Shown piece after piece: positions 1 to 6,739 of a stretch of 9,557 nucleotides of DNA. The translations under genes and the position numbers were made by a program. Positions within the stretch are counted from its first letter, which is position 1. Each line of letters opens with the position of its first letter. The notes under the pieces are model-generated. The model did not search any database, had not been told where the DNA came from, and was given only the letters and a program-made list of their open reading frames with translations. Origin of the DNA: Thermodesulfovibrionales bacterium (lineage in GTDB: Bacteria > Nitrospirota > Thermodesulfovibrionia > Thermodesulfovibrionales > Dissulfurispiraceae); contig JAJOKM010000158.1 of the NCBI GenBank assembly GCA_021129835.1, positions 1 through 9,557 of the forward strand. Direction: 5' to 3'.

Positions 1-1
1 T

Positions 2-256
2 ATCACTGGTTACGATCCCGCAACGAGCGAACTTATGGTTATTTATCATTTTGATGTTAGGGGCGCAGTGATTTCTGTTAAGGTTTCAGTCAGCAAGCAG
101 GATCCAAGGCTCCCATCTATCGTAGGGGCTGTTGCACCAGCCAATCTTTATGAAAGGGAGACCTACGAGATGATAGGAGTTATATTTGAGGGGCATCCGA
201 ACTTAAAAAAACTCCTTCTTGAAGAAGACAGAGACAGACCATTACGGAAGTGGTAA
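2..256 (+). CDS. NuoC/EchD-like subunit of group 4 [NiFe] hydrogenase (5' partial)
   Basis: This is the C-terminal 84 residues of a 30-kDa (NuoC/HycE N-domain/EchD/MbhK) family subunit. The frame is open to the left edge, so the ATG at 35 is internal and the gene begins outside the window. The family signature is clear: a strand ending in IYHF, then SVSKQDPRLPSIVG, then the hallmark LYERETYEMIGVIFEGHPNL and the closing RPLRKW. In complex I and its hydrogenase relatives this subunit sits in the peripheral arm beside the NuoD-like large subunit and carries no cofactor. The NuoB/ferredoxin protein and the HycI-type protease that follow point to a hydrogenase rather than a respiratory complex I. 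The protein stops after the NuoC domain, so it is not the NuoCD fusion seen in HycE. The family call is firm; the subtype is inferred. Confidence 0.88.
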   Translation: MTGYDPATSELMVIYHFDVRGAVISVKVSVSKQDPRLPSIVGAVAPANLYERETYEMIGVIFEGHPNLKKLLLEEDRDRPLRKW

Positions 257-397
257 GGGAATGGTAGGTCTTACTTGTCCCGGTAATAGGAATCGCAATA
301 GCCCTTCTCCTGACAAAAAATGTAACGAGCACCGGGTTAATTCTTGAATGCTATAACAACCCCTTGCTTGAAGTCGTCACTATTGGAAGGTGAAATT
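257..397 (+). other. Gap with orphan hydrophobic reading frame, possible gene remnant
   Basis: No complete gene is visible between the NuoC-like stop and the next start. One frame (268-393) is open for 41 codons and ends in a TGA that overlaps the ribosome binding site of the next gene, as the end of an upstream operon gene would. Its translation starts with a strongly hydrophobic stretch (LLVPVIGIAIALLLTK, residues 2-17) and ends in VVTIGR. It has no ATG, GTG or TTG near its beginning: a TAG at 265-267 closes it upstream, and an ATG at 261 is in another frame. A single indel near 268 would join that ATG to the hydrophobic frame. This could be a relic of a membrane subunit gene, the scar of a deletion, or chance. 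I cannot assign it to a family. Confidence 0.3.
385..390 (+). promoter_or_regulatory. Ribosome binding site fixing the small-subunit start
   Basis: GGAAGG lies 7 bases before the ATG at 398. The longer open frame, from a TTG at 344, has no such signal and would add a leader of 18 residues unlike the family. The start at 398 is therefore preferred. Confidence 0.7.
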
Positions 398-1291
398 ATG
401 AGTCTAAAGTCATCAAGCAGCTCTCTCCAGTTGTTTCACCTGAACACTGGCTCATGCAATGGTTGTGATATCGAGATCATTGCTTCATTAATCCCCCGAT
501 TTGGCCTCTACCGATTCGGGGCCGAACTTGCCGAAACGCCTAAGCATGCTGACATCATCTTGGCTACTGGCCCGGTAACGGTGAAAACCCTGCCAGAGGT
601 GCTAAAGGTTTGTGAGCAGGCACCCGATCCCAGGATAGTCGTAGTTGTAGGGAATTGTGGATGCACTGGAGGTATATTTGATGATAGCTATCCCATAGTC
701 GGACCACTTAATAAGTTCATCCCTGTTATCTCTTATGTGATAGGATGCCCTCCGCACCCTCAGATTATATCGCATGCTATAGTCGAAGTGATCAAATCAA
801 ACGAAGAGGTATTTAAGAAGTTGAGTAAGCCCATAAATTCTCCGGCAGCTCCCTCTCCAGCACCGGAAGGTTTTCGTGGCAAGCCTGTGTTTAATGAAAA
901 ATGTATAGGGTGTACTGCCTGTGTTACTATTTGTCCGTGTCAGGCCATTTCATTTGTTGATAATGGTGAAGAAAGGATTATCAGCTTATGGTATGCCAAA
1001 TGCACATTTTGTGCAAGGTGTCAAGATATATGCCCTAATGATGCCATAACTCTTACTGATGAATTTGAGCTTGCCACATTAGATGCTTCACAGGCTAAAG
1101 AAATAGTCGAGATACCACTTAGACGCTGCAGGACATGTGAAAAGTCTGTGGGCACAACACCTCAACTTAAAAAAATAGAAGAGATAATGAGCAAGGTGGG
1201 GCTCACACCTGATGACATGGAGCCTTCATTTTATCTCTGCAATGAGTGTAAGGCCCAAAGAGTGGCAAATCTTTACTCCAAAAAACGGTAA
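398..1291 (+). CDS. Group 4 [NiFe] hydrogenase small subunit (NuoB/EchC-like) fused to a 2x[4Fe-4S] ferredoxin domain
   Basis: This protein of 297 residues joins two electron-transfer modules. Residues 11-135 form a NuoB/EchC/HycG/MbhJ domain with the proximal cluster ligands visible: GSCNGCD (C20, C23), GNCGCTGG (C87, with an additional C89) and GCPPHP (C117). A Pro/Ala-rich linker (about 147-157) leads to a NuoI/HycF-like ferredoxin with CIGCTACVTICP (C169, C172, C175, C179) and CTFCARCQDIC (C202, C205, C208, C212), enough for two [4Fe-4S] clusters. The C-terminus carries two more pairs, CRTC (C244, C247) and CNEC (C281, C284), resembling the metal-binding tail of HycF/HyfH-type proteins. 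The predicted role is passing electrons between ferredoxin and the NiFe site on the cytoplasmic face of a membrane-bound, ion-translocating hydrogenase. The partner large subunit is not in the window. The domain calls are firm; the direction of electron flow is unknown. Confidence 0.87.
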   Translation: MSLKSSSSSLQLFHLNTGSCNGCDIEIIASLIPRFGLYRFGAELAETPKHADIILATGPVTVKTLPEVLKVCEQAPDPRIVVVVGNCGCTGGIFDDSYPIVGPLNKFIPVISYVIGCPPHPQIISHAIVEVIKSNEEVFKKLSKPINSPAAPSPAPEGFRGKPVFNEKCIGCTACVTICPCQAISFVDNGEERIISLWYAKCTFCARCQDICPNDAITLTDEFELATLDASQAKEIVEIPLRRCRTCEKSVGTTPQLKKIEEIMSKVGLTPDDMEPSFYLCNECKAQRVANLYSKKR

Positions 1292-1294
1292 TTC

Positions 1295-1843
1295 ATGGCT
1301 CCTCTGGATCTGCTAAGCAAGGTAATCAGCAAGACAGAGAGAGTGCTTATTGTTGGGCTCGGCAATATTTTGAGAGAGGATGATGGAGTAGGTATTTATG
1401 TAGTAAACGGGCTCGAAAAAAGAGGGCTGCAAAACTTTGTGATTGATGCCGGAACTGCTCCACAAAACTATATCCATAGAATAAGGAGATCGAGCCCAGA
1501 GGTCATAATCCTTATTGACGCGGTCGATTTCAGAGGAAGGCCTGGTGAGATAATCTTTGAAGACATTTACAAAATTGATGAAATTGCCCCGTCAACCACA
1601 ACCCATAAATTCCCTATCAAAACTTTTGCTCAGTTGATCAGAGGGCTGGTTGGCGACATCGAAATTTATCTTTTAGGAATTCAGCCTCGACGCATAGGTT
1701 ATGATTTTAACCTATCAGAAGATATAAAAGAGAGTGGAGATGATATAATAAATTCATTAATAAACTCCTTTTCACGCCCTTTTTTGTTGACCAAAAAGCC
1801 CCTGGAGCCTGCGTGCAAACGGCAGAGAAACAAACTTAGGTAG
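1295..1843 (+). CDS. hycI: HycI-type hydrogenase maturation endopeptidase
   Basis: This is a nickel-dependent protease of the HycI/HybD/HyaD family, which removes the C-terminal extension of the hydrogenase large subunit after the NiFe centre is inserted. It shows GLGNILREDDGVG (residues 21-33), IDAVD (74-78), TTTHKFPI (101-108) and LLGIQP. The expected nickel ligands by family alignment are D30, D75 and H104. The TTHxxP and LGIQP motifs match HycI, the protease of the group 4 hydrogenase 3, better than HyaD. The start lies 3 bases after the stop of the small-subunit gene with no clear ribosome binding site, so translation is probably coupled. At 182 residues it is about 25 longer than E. coli HycI. 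The extra tail (about 160-182, rich in Lys and Arg) lies mostly in the overlap with the convergent methyltransferase. Its presence implies that a processed large subunit is encoded somewhere in the genome. Confidence 0.88.
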   Translation: MAPLDLLSKVISKTERVLIVGLGNILREDDGVGIYVVNGLEKRGLQNFVIDAGTAPQNYIHRIRRSSPEVIILIDAVDFRGRPGEIIFEDIYKIDEIAPSTTTHKFPIKTFAQLIRGLVGDIEIYLLGIQPRRIGYDFNLSEDIKESGDDIINSLINSFSRPFLLTKKPLEPACKRQRNKLR

Positions 1844-2263
1844 TTCGGTATGGTTCTTTTTAAGGGTCAGAAATACCCATTTATGCTCCAGTACGGCCAA
1901 AAATGCCCCGGCTATATCCCACATCGGAGGCAATACAATAACAATATGTTCACCTACCCTCTTAAGTTCCTTATAAAATTTTTCAGGGTCGTCAACATGT
2001 TCCATTGTATGAGAACACAAAACATAACGAAACTCACCGTCTTTAAAGGGGAGGTTGTATATGCTGCTGAGTAATACAAAGTTTGGTATATCTTTATACC
2101 TTTTTATATCCGCATTTACTCCTCCACCGTCTGTCTTTCCGCAGCAGATATTCAGATCCCATTTTCTACCTTTTAGGGTCCTGCCTTTCAGGATTCTATA
2201 GCTTAAAAAGTTGGCGCAAAATAAACACAGGATAATTACAACTAAGCAAATAAATAATGTCAT
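1772..2263 (-). CDS. Small class I SAM-dependent methyltransferase with N-terminal membrane anchor
   Basis: This protein of 163 residues has a hydrophobic N-terminal helix (about 2-20) followed by a compact Methyltransf_11-like fold. Motif I is seen as LNICCGKTDGGGVNADI (37-53), with an Asn/Cys-rich variant of the usual DxGCG. LPFKDGEFRYVLCSHTMEHV (71-90) is the post-motif II/III region, followed by a helix ending in LKRVG and the strand IVIVLPP (107-113). The domain is short, lacking most of the C-terminal part of the Rossmann fold, but the reading frame is clean. AGGAAGAGGA lies 6-7 bases before the ATG at 2263, so the gene appears intact. The substrate cannot be read from sequence. The membrane segment suggests action at the inner membrane, on a lipid, quinone or membrane-bound intermediate. 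It overlaps hycI tail to tail by 72 bases and diverges from the RNase G gene. Confidence 0.8.
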   Translation of the reverse strand: MTLFICLVVIILCLFCANFLSYRILKGRTLKGRKWDLNICCGKTDGGGVNADIKRYKDIPNFVLLSSIYNLPFKDGEFRYVLCSHTMEHVDDPEKFYKELKRVGEHIVIVLPPMWDIAGAFLAVLEHKWVFLTLKKNHTELPKFVSLPFARRLQGLFGQQKRA

Positions 2264-2319
2264 TTTGAATTCCTCTTCCTGGATGTTTTCTGCGCGAGAG
2301 TTTTTTGCACAGGAAGCGT

Positions 2320-2349
2320 ATATTACGGCTTTTTAGCAATAAAACGCAA
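2320..2349 (-). promoter_or_regulatory. Candidate sigma70-type promoter for the methyltransferase gene
   Basis: On the - strand TTGCGT (2349-2344) and TAATAT (2325-2320) are separated by 18 bases, about 55 bases upstream of the start at 2263. The match is moderate and the region is AT-rich, so this is a guess by position and consensus only. Confidence 0.25.
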
Positions 2350-2367
2350 TAATTTTTTGAGAAAAAT

Positions 2368-2397
2368 TTGTGATTAACCGGCAATATGGGTTAGAAT
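2368..2397 (+). promoter_or_regulatory. Candidate sigma70-type promoter for the RNase G gene
   Basis: TTGTGA (2368-2373) and TAGAAT (2392-2397) are separated by 18 bases, giving an untranslated leader of roughly 50 bases before the ATG at 2454. The -10 matches consensus at five of six positions. The 190-base divergent region 2264-2453 holds nothing else I can identify. Confidence 0.35.
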
Positions 2398-2453
2398 TAA
2401 CTTGGTGCCAGTAAGAATGGCAGGACAGAAAAAGCATACCATATGGAGCTGTT

Positions 2454-3963
2454 ATGACATCTGAGATTGTGATTAATGCCTCAAGAGAGGAGAGTAGAGT
2501 TGCCCTTATCGAGGGAGGGCAGGTCGTTGAACTGTATATCGAGAGAAAAAAAGGACACAAGTCTTGTAGGGAATATTTATAAGGGGAGGGTCGTAAAGAT
2601 ACTCCCCGGCATGCAGTCTGCTTTTGTTGATATTGGCCTCGAAAAGGCAGCATTTCTTTATGTGGGCGATATAATGACAGAAATCGCGGAATATTGCACC
2701 AGCCTTGTAGATACTGATCCCGAAAAAATAGGGATATACACAAAGACAGCGAATCCTTATAAATCCTTATTAATCGAAGAATTGATACAAGAAGGTCAAT
2801 GTCTCCTTGTCCAGGTGTCTAAGGATCCTATCGGCACAAAGGGATCAAGGGTGACTTCGTATATCGCTCTTCCTGGTAGATATGTGGTCGTAATGCCAAA
2901 CGTTGAGCATGTGGGAATATCTCGAAGGATTGAGAATGAAGAAAGACGTGCTGAGCTTAAAAAAATTGCATCAGAGATAAAACCTAACGGAGTTGGCATA
3001 ATCATGAGGACAGTAAGCGAAGATGCCACAGCAGACGAAATAAAGCGTGACCTTGAATTTTTATTGCTCCTCTGCGAAAATATACAAAAAAAGGGAGAAC
3101 AGGCATCAGCTCCGCATCTTATCTACAGCGATATCGATCTGGTATTCAGAAGCGTGAGAGATTTCATGGGCCATGATGCGGGAAGACTTATAATAGATTC
3201 GGCTGAGGAGCATGAAAGGGTAAAGGGATTTGCAAAGACATATTTCCCGAAACTCCTTGGCCAGATAGAATTGTATGAAGGTAGAGAGCCAATATTTTAT
3301 GCCTTTGGGATAGAACTTGATATATCAAGGGCTTTAGACAGGAGGGTATGGCTGAAATCTGGAGGGTATATAGTTATTGATCAGACAGAAGCTATGACCG
3401 TTATTGATGTAAATACAGGTAAATTTGTTGGAAAGGGAGACCTCGAAGAGACAATCTTAAAGACAGACCTCGAGGCAGCAAAGGAGATAGCCTACCAGAT
3501 AAGGATAAGAAACCTCGGGGGGATTATCATTATAGACTTTATTGACCTGGAAAGACTCGAAAACCGAGAAAAGGTTTTTTCTGCCTTTGTTAATGCTATG
3601 AAAAAAGACAGGACAAAAAGTAACATTTATAGCCTCTCTGAATTAGGCATCGTACAGATGACAAGAAAGCGTGTACGGGAAAGTCTTGGGCATATACTTC
3701 GCGAGCAATGCCCTTATTGCGAGGGCAATGGCTTTATTAAGTCAACAAAGACAGTGGTATATGAGATATTCAGAAGACTCAAAAAGATAAATCCTCCTCA
3801 TAATTCAGTGGTTGAGATAAAATCCAATCCAGCGGTGGCTGACCTCCTGTCTGATGACGAGAGAACGGGCATCGAAGAGATCGAAAATACCTACGGCATT
3901 AAGGTTATAGTTAAGAAGGACATTGCCAGGCACCAGGAGAGCTATGAGATTTCGATATTGTGA
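2454..3963 (+). CDS. rng: Ribonuclease G (RNase E/G family), reading frame interrupted by an apparent 1-base insertion
   Basis: RNase G is an endoribonuclease for rRNA 5'-end maturation and mRNA decay. The true start is ATG 2454, preceded by GGAG (2445-2448); it begins MTSEIVINASREESRVALIE, closely like E. coli RNase G. After codon 33 the family sequence continues in the next frame (DTSLVGNIYKGRV). The switch falls in an A7 run at 2546-2552, and with six A's the protein would be 502 residues. Unshifted translation stops at 2580-2582. An ATG at 2476 opens the body frame but gives an unrelated N-terminus, so it is not the natural start. The body is intact: an S1 domain (about 38-125), the 5'-sensor region, the metal-binding aspartates in VIDVNTGKF and IIIDFIDL (D318 and D361, corrected numbering), and the zinc-link CPYC (C419, C422). 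It lacks the long C-terminal scaffold of RNase E. The cause may be a sequencing error, transcript slippage or a real mutation. Confidence 0.88.
2546..2552 (+). other. Frameshift point in RNase G: A7 homopolymer
   Basis: Seven A's follow GAGAG and precede GGACAC. The upstream frame reads E-R-K-K and then runs out; the downstream frame reads K-D-T-S-L-V-G-N. Deleting one A gives a continuous protein whose spacing here equals that recalled for E. coli RNase G (nine residues from the conserved ER to the N of GNIYKG). This supports a one-base surplus rather than a natural start in the other frame. Confidence 0.85.
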
Positions 3964-3973
3964 TTTATTGTAA

Positions 3974-4834
3974 TTACAAACTTACCGAAACTAGAGTAAA
4001 TACAAAGACCGCTATACTTATGTAGCCGTTCATATCGAAAAAGGCCGCATTCAGTCTGCTTAAGTCATTGGGTTTTACGAGTGAATGCTCATGAATCAAT
4101 AGTCCTGCAACTAAGAGCATCCCTGCCCAGTAAACGATACCTAAATTAAAGATCAGCCCTGTTGAACACAAAAGTAACCATGTAACAAGGTGAAATATCT
4201 TTGATAGAACTAGGGCCTTTTTTATCCCAAACCTCTGCGGGATAGAATAAAGACCGTATTTTTTATCAAACTCTACATCCTGCAAGGCATAAAGTATATC
4301 AAAACCAGCAAGCCAGAATATTACAGCAATACTGAGTGGTATTATTTCCAGATTGAGGCTCCCCTTTACGGCAATCCAAGCGCCCAGTGGTGCAGCGGAA
4401 ATTGCAATGCCGAGAACAAAGTGAGACATCCATGTAAATCTCTTTGTATAGGAGTAAATAGTTATGATGAGAATTGCGAGGGGCGAAAGCTTTAAACAAA
4501 GAGGGTTAAGATTATATGCAGCAAAGACAAATACAGCAAAAGAGATAAATGTGAAAATAGCTGCATCCCTGACTTTTATCTTCCCCGCAGGAATTTCTCT
4601 CTCCTTCGTCCGCGGATTTTTTGCGTCGATCGATCGATCTATTATCCTGTTTAACCCCATTGCGCCTGCCCTTGCCCCAACCAGTGCAATCGTAATCCAG
4701 AATATCTGCTTGATTGGTGGAACACCTGATACAGCTAATATTGCGCCTGTAAAGGCAAAAGGTAGGGCAAAAACGGTGTGGGAGAATTTTATCATCCCGA
4801 GATAGAGAATTGCCTTATTTTTCACTGTCTTCAT
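3974..4834 (-). CDS. ubiA: UbiA-family polyprenyltransferase (4-hydroxybenzoate or futalosine-pathway type)
   Basis: This integral membrane enzyme of 286 residues transfers a polyprenyl chain to an aromatic acid in quinone biosynthesis. Both Asp-rich metal/diphosphate motifs are present: N62xxxD66xxxD70 in LNRIIDRSIDAKNPRTKERE, and D186xxxD190 in YALQDVEFDKKYGLYSIPQR. The opening YLGMIKFSHTVFALPFAF and the late NAAFFDMNGYIS block are typical of the UbiA-like group. About eight or nine hydrophobic helices fit the fold. In anaerobes without ubiquinone, such proteins usually act as MqnP in the futalosine route to menaquinone; that assignment is inference, as no other mqn gene is in view. The start codon has no clear ribosome binding site. 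The gene converges on the RNase G gene with 10 bases between stops and diverges from gcvH. The first Asp motif is encoded over a short GATC-repeat stretch. Confidence 0.9.
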   Translation of the reverse strand: MKTVKNKAILYLGMIKFSHTVFALPFAFTGAILAVSGVPPIKQIFWITIALVGARAGAMGLNRIIDRSIDAKNPRTKEREIPAGKIKVRDAAIFTFISFAVFVFAAYNLNPLCLKLSPLAILIITIYSYTKRFTWMSHFVLGIAISAAPLGAWIAVKGSLNLEIIPLSIAVIFWLAGFDILYALQDVEFDKKYGLYSIPQRFGIKKALVLSKIFHLVTWLLLCSTGLIFNLGIVYWAGMLLVAGLLIHEHSLVKPNDLSRLNAAFFDMNGYISIAVFVFTLVSVSL

Positions 4835-4841
4835 ATGCTGT

Positions 4842-4870
4842 TTGATTATTACTCAAATCTATGGTAACAT
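4842..4870 (+). promoter_or_regulatory. Candidate sigma70-type promoter of the gcvH-lpd-eno operon
   Basis: TTGATT (4842-4847) and TAACAT (4865-4870) are separated by the optimal 17 bases, each with four of six consensus positions. They stand about 70 bases before the gcvH start, in the short divergent region shared with ubiA. The leader 4871-4937 has only a 4-bp hairpin (TCCG/CGGA) and no recognisable glycine riboswitch. Confidence 0.45.
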
Positions 4871-4925
4871 ATTTTCCGAGTATGCGGAGAACCGAAATTC
4901 ATACATAAATAACCAAAAACAGATT

Positions 4926-4933
4926 AAGGAGGG
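4926..4933 (+). promoter_or_regulatory. Ribosome binding site fixing the gcvH start
   Basis: AAGGAGGG stands 4 bases before the ATG at 4938. The open frame continues upstream to an ATG at 4842, but that start lies inside the presumed promoter and would add 32 residues foreign to the family, so the shorter form is chosen. Confidence 0.8.
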
Positions 4934-4937
4934 TAGC

Positions 4938-5342
4938 ATGGATCCTGATAATCTTAAATATCACAAGGGTCACACATGGGTTGAAGTAGTTGGCAAAAGG
5001 GCAAAAATAGGAATAACAGATTATGCGCAGGATGAACTGGGTGATATAGTGTATGTTGATCTCCCAGAGGTCGATACTAAGGTAGAAGCAAATACCGAGA
5101 TGCTCGAGATCGAATCGACAAAGGTAACATCGTCAGTTATAGCTCCTGTTAGTGGCACTATGATAGAAGTTAATAAAGAACTTGAAGACTCGCCTGAGAT
5201 CATAAATGAAGACCCTTATAGTAAAGGATGGATAGCGGTGATCGAAATGAGCGATGAATCAGGATCAGAGATCGGTGAACTCATAGAGGCAGATGATTAC
5301 GAAAACTATCTACAATCCATTAAAAAAGAGGAGCCTGCATGA
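4938..5342 (+). CDS. gcvH: Glycine cleavage system H protein (lipoyl carrier)
   Basis: GcvH is the swinging-arm carrier that shuttles the aminomethyl group between the P, T and L proteins of the glycine cleavage complex, in either direction. At 134 residues it has the normal length. Visible motifs are HTWVEV near the N-terminus, GITDYAQDELGDIVYVDLP (25-43), the lipoylation loop EIESTKVTS with the acceptor lysine K62, APVSG, and the ending PYSKGWIAVIEM. All fit an active GcvH. It is the first gene of a cluster with lpd, whose start overlaps its stop as ATGA, and then eno. The gcvP and gcvT genes are not in the window. A GcvH-like carrier for the sulfur-oxidizing sHdr pathway (LbpA) is an alternative, but no hdr or lipoate-assembly gene is present to support it. 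Confidence 0.93.
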   Translation: MDPDNLKYHKGHTWVEVVGKRAKIGITDYAQDELGDIVYVDLPEVDTKVEANTEMLEIESTKVTSSVIAPVSGTMIEVNKELEDSPEIINEDPYSKGWIAVIEMSDESGSEIGELIEADDYENYLQSIKKEEPA

Positions 5343-6727
5343 GATTTACAATAATCGGCGCCGGGCCAGGAGGGTATGTAGCCGCATTGAAGGCGGCACA
5401 ATTTGGTGCGCAGGTAACAATTATAGAAGATACCGAGGTTGGTGGCACATGTCTGAACCGGGGATGTATTCCGGCTAAGTCACTGGTTGCCTCGGCAGAG
5501 GCTATTCGCAAGGCAAAAAGACTCGGAGAATTTGGGATAGAGGTATCAGGGGATATTATTCCCAATCTCTCTAAAATCATGGAGAGGAAAGACAAGATTG
5601 TTTCTACGCAGGTAAAAGGTATCCGCTCCTTATTCAAAAGCTGGGGTATAAATCTTATAGAAGGGCGGGGAACGCTGCTCGCCCCTCGGAAGGTGGAAGT
5701 ACAGAAAAAAGATACTACTATAAAGACAATAGAGACGGACAAAATAGTGATCGCCACAGGCTCAAGACCTGCTCAGTTACCGATATTCCCTTTTGACGGA
5801 GAACATATACTTTCGAGTGATGATGCACTAAATATAAAGAGCATTCCAAAGAGCTTAATAATTATAGGCGCTGGAGTGATAGGCTGTGAATTTGCGTGCA
5901 TATTTAAAGAACTAGGCACAGAAGTCACGATGATTGAGGCGATGCCGAGGGCGCTATTTACTGAAGACCCCGAAATATCAGTATTATTAGAAAGAGAACT
6001 GAAAAAGAAGAAGATAAAACTTTTAACAAATGTGAGCGCAGAAGGAGTAGAAAGTCAAGATGATGGAATCCATCTGCATCTCGGAGGTGGCAAGGAGATT
6101 GTGGCTGAAAAGCTTTTGGTGTCAGTTGGCAGGACATTAAATACAGCAGGCATTGGACTTGAGACATTGGGAATTAAGAAAGGCGTGAGAGGGGAAATAG
6201 TGGTTAACGAAAAGATGGAGACAGACATAGAGGGTATATACGCCGTAGGCGACGTAACGGGGGGGATGCTCCTTGCTCATGTGGCATCCAAAGAGGGATC
6301 TGTAGCGGCATGCAATGCCTGCGAAGTTGAGCGCAAAATGGATTGCTCAGTAATCCCTGCAGCAGTATTTACATCGCCCGAGATAGGCTCTGTCGGTCTT
6401 AGAGAGCATCAAGCTGCCGATAAAGATATAAAGATAAGGACAGGCCGCTTCCAGTTCAGGGCATCGGGAAAGGCACACACAATGGGCGAGATAGCAGGCA
6501 TGGTAAAGATAGTTGCTGACGCCGATACAGACAAGGTGATCGGTATGCATATAATCGGCCCGCATGCATCTGACCTTGTTCATGAGGGCGCCCTGGCAAT
6601 TAAAGCCGGTGTAACAGCAAGAGAGATCGCTGAAACGATCCATGCCCATCCGACCTTAGCAGAAGGGATAATGGAAGCTGCAGAAGATTTACATGGCGAA
6701 GCGGTCCATGCACCAAAAAAGAGTTAG
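5339..6727 (+). CDS. lpd: Dihydrolipoyl dehydrogenase (L protein / E3)
   Basis: This FAD-dependent disulfide oxidoreductase of 462 residues reoxidises dihydrolipoyl groups with NAD+. It has the FAD-binding GAGPGG (8-12), the redox-active disulfide GGTCLNRGCIPAK (C38, C43), and a second nucleotide-binding GAGVIG (177-182) with E200 at the end of the second strand, which favours NAD over NADP. Further motifs are the FAD-contacting YAVGDVTGG (301-309) and the C-terminal catalytic dyad in HPTLAE (H437, E442). All key residues are present. The GAGGAG ribosome binding site (5328-5333) lies within the 3' end of gcvH, and ATG overlaps the gcvH stop, so translation is probably coupled and the two proteins made together. 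It may also serve pyruvate or other 2-oxoacid dehydrogenases if the organism has them. Product call firm; pathway inferred from the gcvH neighbour. Confidence 0.95.
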   Translation: MRFTIIGAGPGGYVAALKAAQFGAQVTIIEDTEVGGTCLNRGCIPAKSLVASAEAIRKAKRLGEFGIEVSGDIIPNLSKIMERKDKIVSTQVKGIRSLFKSWGINLIEGRGTLLAPRKVEVQKKDTTIKTIETDKIVIATGSRPAQLPIFPFDGEHILSSDDALNIKSIPKSLIIIGAGVIGCEFACIFKELGTEVTMIEAMPRALFTEDPEISVLLERELKKKKIKLLTNVSAEGVESQDDGIHLHLGGGKEIVAEKLLVSVGRTLNTAGIGLETLGIKKGVRGEIVVNEKMETDIEGIYAVGDVTGGMLLAHVASKEGSVAACNACEVERKMDCSVIPAAVFTSPEIGSVGLREHQAADKDIKIRTGRFQFRASGKAHTMGEIAGMVKIVADADTDKVIGMHIIGPHASDLVHEGALAIKAGVTAREIAETIHAHPTLAEGIMEAAEDLHGEAVHAPKKS

Positions 6728-6739
6728 GAGGGGAAATAA

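Noticed and set aside
344..397. N-terminal extension of the hydrogenase small subunit from a TTG
   Set aside because: No ribosome binding site, and residues unlike the family; GGAAGG before ATG 398 fits better.
1850..2074. Plus-strand open frame of 74 codons
   Set aside because: It is antisense to the well-supported methyltransferase and its translation has no recognisable features.
2196..2384. Minus-strand open frame of 62 codons upstream of the methyltransferase
   Set aside because: It overlaps the methyltransferase start and the divergent promoter region, with no ribosome binding site or recognisable sequence.
2476..3963. Long open frame starting at ATG 2476 taken as the natural RNase G gene
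   Set aside because: Its first 25 or so residues match nothing in the family, while the adjacent frame from ATG 2454 gives the exact RNase G N-terminus behind a good ribosome binding site.
3968..3979. Perfect 12-bp palindrome TTGTAATTACAA between rng and ubiA stops
   Set aside because: It is short, AT-rich and has no loop or T tract, so it is not a convincing terminator or operator.
4626..4639. Short GATC tandem (three and a half units) in ubiA
   Set aside because: It encodes the conserved D-R-S-I-D of the first Asp-rich motif and is explained by coding constraint.
4842..4937. N-terminal extension of GcvH from ATG 4842
   Set aside because: It overlaps the presumed promoter; the strong AAGGAGGG before ATG 4938 and the normal GcvH length favour the short form.
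4871..4937. Possible glycine riboswitch ahead of gcvH (GGAGAACCGAAA resemblance)
   Set aside because: The leader is under 70 bases and lacks the paired aptamer elements; only a 4-bp hairpin is seen.
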